Positions 1 through 5,766 of a stretch of 10,051 bases of DNA are shown here, one piece after another (position 1 is the first letter of the stretch; the number at the start of each line of letters is the position of its first letter). The position numbers and the translations under genes were made by a program. A model generated the notes under the pieces. That model did not search any database, had not been told where the DNA came from, and saw only the letters and a program-made list of their open reading frames with translations. Source of the DNA: Actinomycetota bacterium. Lineage in GTDB: Bacteria; Actinomycetota; Thermoleophilia; Miltoncostaeales; Miltoncostaeaceae. The stretch spans positions 1 through 10,051 of the forward strand of contig CANJMX010000045.1 in the NCBI GenBank assembly GCA_947475125.1, written 5' to 3'.

Positions 1-1601
1 AACGGCAGGTCGCCACCGGTGTCCTCAAGCAGGATCCCCAGGAAGCGCTCAAGCGAGCCGGTGATGGCACGGTGGATGATCACCGGGCGCTCCACCGTGT
101 CGTCGGCTGTCGTGTACTCGAGGCCGAAGCGCTCGGGCATGTAGAAGTCGAGCTGGCAGGTGCCGAGCTGCCATGAGCGGCCCATGGTGTCGGTGACCTG
201 CACGTCGATCTTCGGGCCGTAGAAGGCGCCGTCGCCCTCCTTCAGGCCGTACTCGCGATCGCCAAGGGCGGAGCGCAGGGCCTCCTCGGCCTGATCCCAC
301 ATCTCCTCGGTGCCGGTGGCCTTCTCGGGGCGCGTGCTCAGGTACATGCGCACGTCCTCAAAACCGAACCGCGCGTAGAAGCGCTCGGTCAGGTCGAGGA
401 TGGCCCGCACCTCACTCTGCACCTGGTCGATGCGGCAGAACACGTGGGCATCGTCCTGCGTGAATGCCCGCACGCGGAACAGGCCATGCAGCACGCCCGA
501 CAGCTCATGCCGGTGCACGTGCCCGAACTCGGCAAGGCGCAGGGGCAGATCGCGGTACGAGCGGCGGGTGGACCTGAACACCAGGCAGGCCCCGGGACAG
601 TTCATGGGCTTTACCGCGAAGCCCTGGCCATCAACCTCGGTGAAGTACATGTTGTCGGCGTAGTTGTCGTAGTGGCCGCTCTGGTGCCACAGCTCGTCGC
701 TCAGCATGGTGGGGGTGCGGATCTCGTCGTACCCCATGGTCTCGAGTTCCTTGCGCAGCGCGCTCTGGATCTCGTTGATCACCACCATGCCCCTGGGGAG
801 GAAGAACGGGAACCCGGGGCCGGCCTCGTCGAAGTAGAAGATTCCCAGGTCACGGCCCACGCGGCGGTGGTCGCGCGCCTTGGCCGCCTCAATGCGCTCC
901 AGGTATTCGTCCAGCTCGGTCTGGCTCGGGAACGAGGTGGCGTACACCCGCGTGAGCATCGGGTTCTTCTCACTGCCCCGCCAGTACGCACCGGCCACCG
1001 ACAGCAACTTGACCCGGCCGATGTTGCCGGTGTTGCGCACGTGCGGGCCACGGCACAGATCAATGAAGTCGCGCTCCTGATAGAGCGACACGTCGACCTC
1101 GCCCTGACGGCCGAGTTCCTCAACCTGATCGACCTTGTACGGCTGCCCCCGCTCGGCGAAGAAGGCGGCGGCGTCGGGGATATTCATGACGCTGCGCTCA
1201 AACGGTGCGTTGGCCTTGGCGATGCGGTTGATCTGGGCCTCGATGGCCGGGAAGTCGTCCTCGGTCATTGGCGCGTCGAGTTCGAAGTCGTAATAGAAGC
1301 CATCTTCGATGGGCGGCCCGAAGCCAAAGCGCGTACCCGGGAACAGCGTCATGACGGCCTCGGCCATCACGTGCGCGGCCGAATGGCGCATCACGTAGAG
1401 GTGGTCATCACCGCTCTTGCCGGTGACGATGGCAATCTCCTCGCCATCGGCCAGCGGCCTCGCCAGGTCGCGCATCTCGGCGCCCACACGCACGGCAAGT
1501 GCGGCCTTCGCCAGGCCGGGGCCGATCGCCGACGCGGCATCGAGGCCGGTGGCGCCGTCGGGCAGTTCGAGCTTGGTTCCATCGGGAAGGATCACGTGCA
1601 T
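1..1601 (-). CDS. thrS: Threonyl-tRNA synthetase (C-terminus cut by window edge)
   Basis: Cytoplasmic enzyme that charges tRNA-Thr with threonine. About 533 codons are visible; the anticodon-binding domain lies beyond the left edge. Reading from the ATG at 1601, residues 1-60 are a TGS domain (MHVILPDGT, then IGPGLAKAA). The editing domain follows, with HxxxH at His73/His77 and a later DLCRGPH motif. The class II catalytic core shows MNCPG, FGHVHRHELSG, RAFTQDDAH and IIHRAITGSLERF. These supply the Cys and two His that bind the catalytic zinc in this family. The start fits the TGS domain exactly. There is no clear Shine-Dalgarno, but a TAGCAT box lies 11 nt upstream, so the leader should be very short. 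The frame is unbroken. No T-box leader is visible. The identification is secure. Confidence 0.97.
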   Translation of the reverse strand, partial: MHVILPDGTKLELPDGATGLDAASAIGPGLAKAALAVRVGAEMRDLARPLADGEEIAIVTGKSGDDHLYVMRHSAAHVMAEAVMTLFPGTRFGFGPPIEDGFYYDFELDAPMTEDDFPAIEAQINRIAKANAPFERSVMNIPDAAAFFAERGQPYKVDQVEELGRQGEVDVSLYQERDFIDLCRGPHVRNTGNIGRVKLLSVAGAYWRGSEKNPMLTRVYATSFPSQTELDEYLERIEAAKARDHRRVGRDLGIFYFDEAGPGFPFFLPRGMVVINEIQSALRKELETMGYDEIRTPTMLSDELWHQSGHYDNYADNMYFTEVDGQGFAVKPMNCPGACLVFRSTRRSYRDLPLRLAEFGHVHRHELSGVLHGLFRVRAFTQDDAHVFCRIDQVQSEVRAILDLTERFYARFGFEDVRMYLSTRPEKATGTEEMWDQAEEALRSALGDREYGLKEGDGAFYGPKIDVQVTDTMGRSWQLGTCQLDFYMPERFGLEYTTADDTVERPVIIHRAITGSLERFLGILLEDTGGDLP

Positions 1602-1612
1602 GGCGGCCGGGG

Positions 1613-1618
1613 ATGCTA
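1613..1618 (-). promoter_or_regulatory. -10 box of thrS
   Basis: TAGCAT on the minus strand, 11 nt before the thrS ATG. It fits the TANNNT form seen before several genes here. It shares two bases with the oppositely oriented box of the neighbouring gene. No good -35 is visible. Inferred, not proven. Confidence 0.5.
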
Positions 1619-1623
1619 GTCAT
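1617..1623 (+). promoter_or_regulatory. -10-like box of the divergent membrane protein gene
   Basis: TAGTCAT on the plus strand ends 7 nt before the ATG at 1631. The match to TANNNT is imperfect unless the box is shifted by one base. The position fits a leaderless transcript. It overlaps the thrS -10 box by the central TA. Confidence 0.4.
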
Positions 1624-1630
1624 CCCCCTT

Positions 1631-2104
1631 ATGTTGCGCTGGCTTCTCTGCGGATCGTCCCCCACTCCCGTCGCCCGACGGGTGGTCCCGGTCATCGCCA
1701 TCACGCTGGTCATGGCCATCTTCGGCACCGTGCTGGTCGTCCTCACGCCAGACCTCAGTGGCCCGCCCTGGCTCAAGGGCACCTACGTGCTGTTCGTGGT
1801 GGTGGCACTCAAACTGCCCCTCATCTCGGTGCTGTGGTGGCTCATCGCCCGCAACCCGGAGCGACCGGGGGCACGTGCCACCTGGCATCCAGATGAGCAG
1901 GTGGAGATCCTCACCTACCTCGACAATGAAGCGGCACGCGTGCGCGAGATGCCCGACGCCGTGGAACGCCTTGAGTACCTGTCGCAGGAGGCCTGGCATG
2001 TGGCCGACCGCCTCGAGGGCGAGGCGAAGGTGGATGCCCTCACCGTGGCCCTGCGCGTGGATCTCATCTGCTCGCAGGTCAGGCGGGAACGCAGCGAGCA
2101 CTGA
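1631..2104 (+). CDS. Small two-helix membrane protein of unknown function
   Basis: A 157-aa protein that I do not recognise. The N-terminus holds two hydrophobic segments, at about residues 18-40 (VVPVIAITLVMAIFGTVLVV) and 52-70 (TYVLFVVVALKLPLISVLWW). A hydrophilic, charged, probably helical tail of about 85 residues follows, rich in Glu, Arg and Ala (for example DEQVEILTYLDNEAARVREM). This suggests a membrane-anchored protein with a cytoplasmic helical domain. The ATG at 1631 is preferred because the TAGTCAT box lies just before it and the hydrophobic region begins soon after; a longer upstream reading would overlap thrS antisense. It is divergent from thrS with 29 nt between starts, and converges on the transporter gene 18 nt past its stop. 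The role is unknown. Confidence 0.72.
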   Translation: MLRWLLCGSSPTPVARRVVPVIAITLVMAIFGTVLVVLTPDLSGPPWLKGTYVLFVVVALKLPLISVLWWLIARNPERPGARATWHPDEQVEILTYLDNEAARVREMPDAVERLEYLSQEAWHVADRLEGEAKVDALTVALRVDLICSQVRRERSEH

Positions 2105-2122
2105 TCCCCGGGCCGGGTACCG

Positions 2123-2827
2123 CTAGACGGCCGTGCCCACCAGCACACCAATTGCCGACGTCACGGCCATTGCCGCCACTCCCCACATCACCACGCGGGC
2201 CGCGGCACGGAACATGGGGGCGCGGCCAAGCCGTGCACCGGCGGCGCCCAGCAGGATGAGCCCGATGATCGTCGCCACCACGATGGTCCAGATGCGTGCA
2301 GCGCTGCCGTACGGCGGCAGACACATGACGATCGGGATGATGGCGCCCACCGAGAACGCCACGGCGGAGGCCACGGCCGCCTGCACCGGGCGAGCGAGCG
2401 CGTTCTGGTCCAGCCCCAACTCATCGCGGGCATGTACCACGAGGCGGTCACCCTCCGACAACTGCTCCGCCACCTGACGGGCGAGGGCCGGTGAGATACC
2501 GCGCGCCTCGTAGATCTCCGCCAACTCGTCGAGCTCTCCCTCTGGATCATCCTCGAGTTCCTGCGCCTCTCGCGCCAGATCAGCCCGCTCGGCATCACGC
2601 TGGGACGACACCGACACGTACTCACCCGATGCCATCGACATGGCACCCGCCGCGAGTCCTGCGATCCCGGCCGTGAGCAGGGCCGCCTGGTCCCCTCCTG
2701 CCGCCGCGACACCCAGCACGAGACTTGCCGTGGAGAGCAGACCGTCGTTGGCGCCCAACACGGCAGCGCGCAGCCAACCGGTGCGGTCCGTGGTGTGCAA
2801 CTCGGCGTGGGATGGGAGCAAAGCCAT
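2123..2827 (-). CDS. VIT1/CCC1 family metal (Fe2+/Mn2+) transporter
   Basis: A 234-aa integral membrane protein of the VIT1/CCC1 family, whose members move ferrous iron or manganese across membranes. Family signatures are GANDGLLSTASLVLGVAAAG in the first helix and AGAMSMASGEYVSVSSQRD at the end of the second. An acidic cytoplasmic loop follows (EAQELEDDPEGELDELAEIY), corresponding to the metal-binding loop of the family. Three further hydrophobic stretches end the protein. The ATG at 2827 is chosen because it starts directly before the conserved N-terminal region and a TAGGCT box lies exactly 7 nt upstream; an earlier start at 2869 would place that box inside the coding region. Length is normal for bacterial members. 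It converges with the 1631-2104 gene and is divergent from the structured RNA at 2946. The exact metal cannot be read from sequence. Confidence 0.93.
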   Translation of the reverse strand: MALLPSHAELHTTDRTGWLRAAVLGANDGLLSTASLVLGVAAAGGDQAALLTAGIAGLAAGAMSMASGEYVSVSSQRDAERADLAREAQELEDDPEGELDELAEIYEARGISPALARQVAEQLSEGDRLVVHARDELGLDQNALARPVQAAVASAVAFSVGAIIPIVMCLPPYGSAARIWTIVVATIIGLILLGAAGARLGRAPMFRAAARVVMWGVAAMAVTSAIGVLVGTAV

Positions 2828-2834
2828 ACCGGGG

Positions 2835-2840
2835 AGCCTA
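2835..2840 (-). promoter_or_regulatory. -10 box of the VIT family gene
   Basis: TAGGCT on the minus strand, exactly 7 nt before the ATG at 2827, so the transcript should begin at or next to the start codon. The -35 is weak. Confidence 0.5.
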
Positions 2841-2910
2841 CGCGGTGACGAAATGTTCACGGATTGCATGACACCTGTAATGGGTTTGTTGAAACATCAC
2901 CGTTGGATCA

Positions 2911-2938
2911 TTGAGACGGCGTCTCACAGGCGTATAAC
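2911..2938 (+). promoter_or_regulatory. Strong sigma70-type promoter of the structured RNA
   Basis: TTGAGA (2911-2916), a 16-nt spacer and TATAAC (2933-2938) match the vegetative consensus at five of six bases in each box. This is the best promoter in the window. It predicts a transcript start near 2945-2946, exactly where the first RNA hairpin begins. A perfect palindrome covers the -35 and part of the spacer. Confidence 0.75.
2912..2926. promoter_or_regulatory. 15-bp palindrome, candidate operator
   Basis: TGAGACG, one central G, then CGTCTCA: a perfect 7-bp inverted repeat that overlaps the last five bases of the -35 box and ten bases of the spacer. Dyads in this position are typical sites for dimeric repressors such as TetR-family proteins. 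No regulator gene is in the window, so the binding protein is unknown. Confidence 0.5.
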
Positions 2939-2945
2939 TCCCCCC

Positions 2946-3124
2946 ATGCACCGGGCACCCCACAAGGGTCCGGGCGCATGGCGGGTACGGGCGGTGGATG
3001 TTTCGAGGTCGGGGGACCTCGGACGTGCAGGGACTCGGGGGGGTCCCAGCGCCATCCACCGCCCACCGCCTCCCTTACGGGAGACCGGAGCCGGGCGAGC
3101 AATCGCCCGGCCACCCGCCTTTTT
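2946..3124 (+). ncRNA. Candidate structured RNA (small RNA or cis-regulatory leader), family not recognised
   Basis: About 180 nt folding into nearly continuous helices. A 5' hairpin occupies 2946-2979. A 7-bp closing helix pairs 2980-2986 with 3113-3119. Inside it, a perfect 12-bp helix pairs 2989-3000 with 3053-3064 and encloses a three-way junction of two hairpins: 3002-3023 (loop GGGG, 3011-3014) and 3025-3052 (loop UCGGGGGG, 3035-3042, with one A-A mismatch). Two more hairpins follow: 3070-3083 (5 bp, UUAC loop) and 3090-3111 (9 bp, GCAA loop). Five Us end it at 3120-3124. Hand-predicted pairings agree with the promoter start and with the T-run. It does not look like tRNA, tmRNA, SRP RNA, RNase P or a 6S rod. 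The glycoside hydrolase starts 18-36 nt later, so a riboswitch-like leader is as likely as a free RNA. An open frame also runs through it, which weakens but does not exclude the RNA reading. Confidence 0.6.
3090..3124 (+). terminator. Candidate intrinsic terminator or attenuator
   Basis: A perfect 9-bp GC-rich stem (GCCGGGCGA / TCGCCCGGC) with a GCAA loop ends at 3111, followed by five Ts at 3120-3124. The 8-nt gap between stem and T-run is longer than usual. It is filled by ACCCGCC, which can pair with 2980-2986, so the long-range helix would directly abut the T-run. It lies 18 nt before the hydrolase ATG, as an attenuator would. Confidence 0.5.
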
Positions 3125-3142
3125 GCGTCCATACGCCGCCGC

Positions 3143-4438
3143 ATGCGCGATGCTGCCCCCGTGCATGGAGTTCGCAATCGAGTGCGCCGGGGGGCCACCG
3201 CCCTTCTCGGCGCCAACTGGCGCGAGGGAATCGGCCGGAATGGCGCGGCCTACGGCTACACCTGCCCCGACGGCGAGAAGTACCCGTACCAGTGGTTCTG
3301 GGATTCGCTCATGCATGCCCTGGCCTGGGCAGAGGTGGACCCACTTCGTGCGGCCACCGAGGTGCGCTCACTGGTTGCCGCACAGACCCCCGATGGCTTT
3401 ATCGGGCACACCATCTTCTGGGACGCCCCCGTCCGGCTCGCCCGCGCGGCCTTCTACAACGTGCGCTCGCGCCGCGACTTCACCACAGCCACGATCCAGC
3501 CCCCGTTTATCGGGTGGGTGTGGGCCGAGATCGCCGAGCGCCTCAACGACGACGCGTTCCTGGCCGAGGGCCTCGAGGCCATCCCCCGCTACCACGGTTG
3601 GATCGAGCGCAACCGGGTAGACGACACCGGCCTGGCATGGGTGATCCTGCCCGACGAGACCGGCTGCGACGCATCACCGGTCTTCGACCAGCCGCTCGGA
3701 TGGAAGGCCCATGGCGGCCCCGGGTTTGCGGTACTGGTGAACGAAGCGCGTCGACGTGGGTTCTCATTCGCCCGCACGCGCGAAGCGGGCGGGTTCAACG
3801 TGGCATGCCCGCTCGTCAACACCTCGTGGGCCCTCGGCCACATCGGTCTGGACGCCATGGGGCACCCCGGTGCACGTGATCGTGCCCGCGAGATCACCAT
3901 GGCAATGGTCGATCACCTGTGGGATGACACGGCGGGGATCTTCCGCACCGGTGCACCCGACGGATCGCTGCTGCCCTGCGACGTATGGCAGGGCATCGCC
4001 CCCATCGCGCTGCCCGACCTGCCACCGGAGGTGAGTCGCAGGCTGATGGACGACTGGATCCTCAATCCGCAGCGATTCCGGCCGCCGCACCCGGTGCCGT
4101 CGGTCAGCGTGTCGGATCCCAGTTTCATGCGAGGCGACGGACGGTTCGTGCCGCAGTACTGGCGGGGGCCGTCGTGGCCATTCACGCCACCGTTTGTCGT
4201 GCCGGGCCTGTTGCGGATGGGCCGGCACACCGAGGCGACCATGCTGGTGGAGGCCATCGAGGAGCGGCTGGACGCGCAGGGCCTTCGTGAGTACACCGAC
4301 CCCCTCGATGGCACGGGCATGGGTGCACGGGCATTCAGTTGCCAGTCGGTGGTGCTGGCATTACGCGCCTGGCTTGAAAACCCGCCGATCCCTGCGCGGC
4401 TGCCGCCCGTCACACTCTCCCCGCCACCCACGCCCTGA
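3143..4438 (+). CDS. MGH1/GH63-like glycoside hydrolase
   Basis: A 431-aa protein (425 if GTG 3161 is used) without signal peptide, so cytoplasmic. It has the (alpha/alpha)6-barrel signatures of the GH63-related mannosylglycerate/glucosylglycerate hydrolase group: YPYQWFWDSLMHALAWAEVD near residue 70, LPDETGCDASP mid-protein (Asp as likely general acid), YWRGPSWPF, and LREYTDPLDGTGMGARAFS near the C-terminus (Glu as likely base). Mannosylglycerate hydrolases are about this long. The likely substrate is an alpha-linked compatible solute or short glucoside; the sequence does not decide which. The frame is open upstream to 2978, but that stretch is the structured RNA region and the family's N-terminus fits 3143 or 3161. 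Neither start has a Shine-Dalgarno or a good nearby -10 box, so transcription from 2945 through the RNA is plausible. No other sugar gene is next to it. Confidence 0.85.
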   Translation: MRDAAPVHGVRNRVRRGATALLGANWREGIGRNGAAYGYTCPDGEKYPYQWFWDSLMHALAWAEVDPLRAATEVRSLVAAQTPDGFIGHTIFWDAPVRLARAAFYNVRSRRDFTTATIQPPFIGWVWAEIAERLNDDAFLAEGLEAIPRYHGWIERNRVDDTGLAWVILPDETGCDASPVFDQPLGWKAHGGPGFAVLVNEARRRGFSFARTREAGGFNVACPLVNTSWALGHIGLDAMGHPGARDRAREITMAMVDHLWDDTAGIFRTGAPDGSLLPCDVWQGIAPIALPDLPPEVSRRLMDDWILNPQRFRPPHPVPSVSVSDPSFMRGDGRFVPQYWRGPSWPFTPPFVVPGLLRMGRHTEATMLVEAIEERLDAQGLREYTDPLDGTGMGARAFSCQSVVLALRAWLENPPIPARLPPVTLSPPPTP

Positions 4439-4486
4439 GCGCGAGGTACCGCGCCGGCGCCGAGCGATATCTGCCGACCACCGGCA

Positions 4487-4515
4487 TTGTCACGTGCCAG
4501 CCACCCCGCTAGCGT
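4487..4515 (+). promoter_or_regulatory. Promoter of the trypsin-like protease gene
   Basis: TTGTCA (4487-4492), a 17-nt spacer and TAGCGT (4510-4515). The -35 matches consensus at five of six bases, which supports the TANNNT boxes used elsewhere in the window. The predicted start is near 4522, giving a leader of about 28 nt. A small dyad, TGCCG-ACCAC-CGGCA (4472-4486), directly abuts the -35. The rest of 4439-4549 shows no gene and no T-run terminator. Confidence 0.6.
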
Positions 4516-4549
4516 CAATGCGCCCCGTGCCCCTCGTGAGGACTGCCCA

Positions 4550-5737
4550 ATGCCCCGCCAGCCCGCACCCCGCTCGACCATGCGACACCTCACCGCGATT
4601 GCCATCGGCGTCGTGCTCACCGTCGTCATCGCCCTGGCGGGACCGGCGACGGCCGTGACAAACGGCAGGCAGTCGCGCATTGTGGGCGGCTCTCAGGCAT
4701 CGGCCACCAACTGGCCATTTCTCGCGGCGCTTCTCACCCCGGGCACCAAGGCGCCATTCGAACGGCAGTTCTGCGGGGGCAGCGTGGTGGCCCCCGGATG
4801 GGTACTGACCGCCGCGCACTGCGTGACCAACGACGCCGGCGAGCCGGTGGCTCCGTCCACGGTGAACGTGCTCACCGGCACCATCTCGCTCGACCCGGGG
4901 CTCGGAGCAGAGACCGCGGTCTCGCAGGTGGCCGTGTTCCCCGGCTACCCAAAGACCCTCGATGCCGCGCTGCTCAGGCTCGAGGTGCCCACCGCGGCAA
5001 CACCGGTGCCGATGATGGCCCCCGACCAGACCGGGCTCATGGCCGCGGGCACCCGCGCATCGGTGGCCGGTTGGGGTGACACCGGTGAGGACGCCGGAGC
5101 ATTTCCAATGGTGGCGCGCCAGGTACCGCTCCCCCTCATCAGCCCGCGCGCCTGCAATACCGCCCTCGGGGGTGGCGTGAGCCCGTCACTCGAGATCTGC
5201 GCCGGTGGCACCGCGCGCCGCACCGACTCGTGCCAGGGCGACTCCGGTGGCCCGCTTGTGACATTGGTGTCGGGTGCCCCGGTGCTGATCGGCATCGTGT
5301 CGTGGGGGCAGGGGTGCGCCCGTGCCAATACCCCGGGCGTGTATGCCCGCACCAGCGCCGCCTTTGCGTGGGCGACCGAGACCATGGACGGCGTGGCCCC
5401 CACATCGGTGACGCTCCCCGCCCCGGCCCTTCGGGCCCGCGCGCAGCGGGCCATCGGCCGCCCCGGCGGCGCCATTAATCTCCCGTATCGCGTGAGCGGC
5501 CCGTCACCCACCAGCTCAGAGTTCATCTCAATCGTTGATGACCGCGGGCGCCTGGTGCACTCGCTCGAGACGGTGATGGGTCCGATGTCGAGCCAGTACA
5601 TCTACACCGTGCGCTGGCGGGTACCGCGCACCCAGGTGCGGCCCCTGTACTTCTGCGTGGCCTCCGCAGCACCAGACCAGGATTACGGCGAGCCAAGCTG
5701 CGCCCGCATCGTGCTTCGCCCCGCAGCCGCCCGATAA
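4550..5737 (+). CDS. Secreted trypsin-like serine protease (S1 family) with C-terminal extension
   Basis: A 395-aa exported protease. Residues 1-35 are a signal peptide with a positive start, a hydrophobic core (AIGVVLTVVIALA) and a PATA end. A zymogen site RIVGG follows (cleavage after Arg43, new N-terminus Ile44). The catalytic triad is complete: His90 in TAAHC, Asp138 in TLDAALL and Ser232 in GDSGGP. Asp226, six residues before the serine, predicts trypsin-like cleavage after Arg/Lys. SWGQGCA and the paired cysteines are typical. The protease domain ends near residue 277. The last 115 or so residues form a separate domain with two cysteines (FCVAS, PSCARI), probably a beta-sandwich. The ATG at 4550 is chosen for the GAGGA ribosome site 7 nt upstream and for the signal peptide. 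It seems to have its own promoter. Natural substrate unknown. Confidence 0.93.
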   Translation: MPRQPAPRSTMRHLTAIAIGVVLTVVIALAGPATAVTNGRQSRIVGGSQASATNWPFLAALLTPGTKAPFERQFCGGSVVAPGWVLTAAHCVTNDAGEPVAPSTVNVLTGTISLDPGLGAETAVSQVAVFPGYPKTLDAALLRLEVPTAATPVPMMAPDQTGLMAAGTRASVAGWGDTGEDAGAFPMVARQVPLPLISPRACNTALGGGVSPSLEICAGGTARRTDSCQGDSGGPLVTLVSGAPVLIGIVSWGQGCARANTPGVYARTSAAFAWATETMDGVAPTSVTLPAPALRARAQRAIGRPGGAINLPYRVSGPSPTSSEFISIVDDRGRLVHSLETVMGPMSSQYIYTVRWRVPRTQVRPLYFCVASAAPDQDYGEPSCARIVLRPAAAR

Positions 5738-5740
5738 CGT
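5735..5740 (+). promoter_or_regulatory. -10-like box before the methyltransferase gene
   Basis: TAACGT overlaps the protease stop codon and lies 26 nt before the methyltransferase ATG, at the same sort of distance as in the protease promoter. The -35 is poor. Co-transcription with the protease gene, 29 nt upstream, is the alternative. Confidence 0.3.
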
Positions 5741-5766
5741 CGCCCCGTCAAACCGCCGGAGGACCC

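Noticed and set aside
444..1619. Long plus-strand open frame (391 codons) opposite thrS
   Set aside because: It is antisense to an unmistakable threonyl-tRNA synthetase; long antisense frames are expected in GC-rich genes, and its protein has no recognisable features.
2105..2122. Terminator between the convergent genes
   Set aside because: Only 18 nt, GC-rich, without a usable stem plus T-run.
2946..3124. 6C-like RNA on the minus strand (hairpins would have C-rich loops)
   Set aside because: The promoter and T-run are both on the plus strand, and the minus strand has no T-run after the hairpins. The two C-rich loops alone are not enough to call it.
2946..3124. 6S RNA
   Set aside because: Length would fit, but the fold is multibranched with several short hairpins rather than one long rod with a central bubble.
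2978..3142. N-terminal extension of the glycoside hydrolase from ATG 2978
   Set aside because: The extra residues are low-complexity, coincide with the RNA helices and lie outside the family domain, whose N-terminus fits a start at 3143 or 3161.
4518..4520. ATG right after the TAGCGT box as protease start
   Set aside because: It is out of frame with the protease and would lie ahead of the predicted transcript start; ATG 4550 has a ribosome site and signal peptide.
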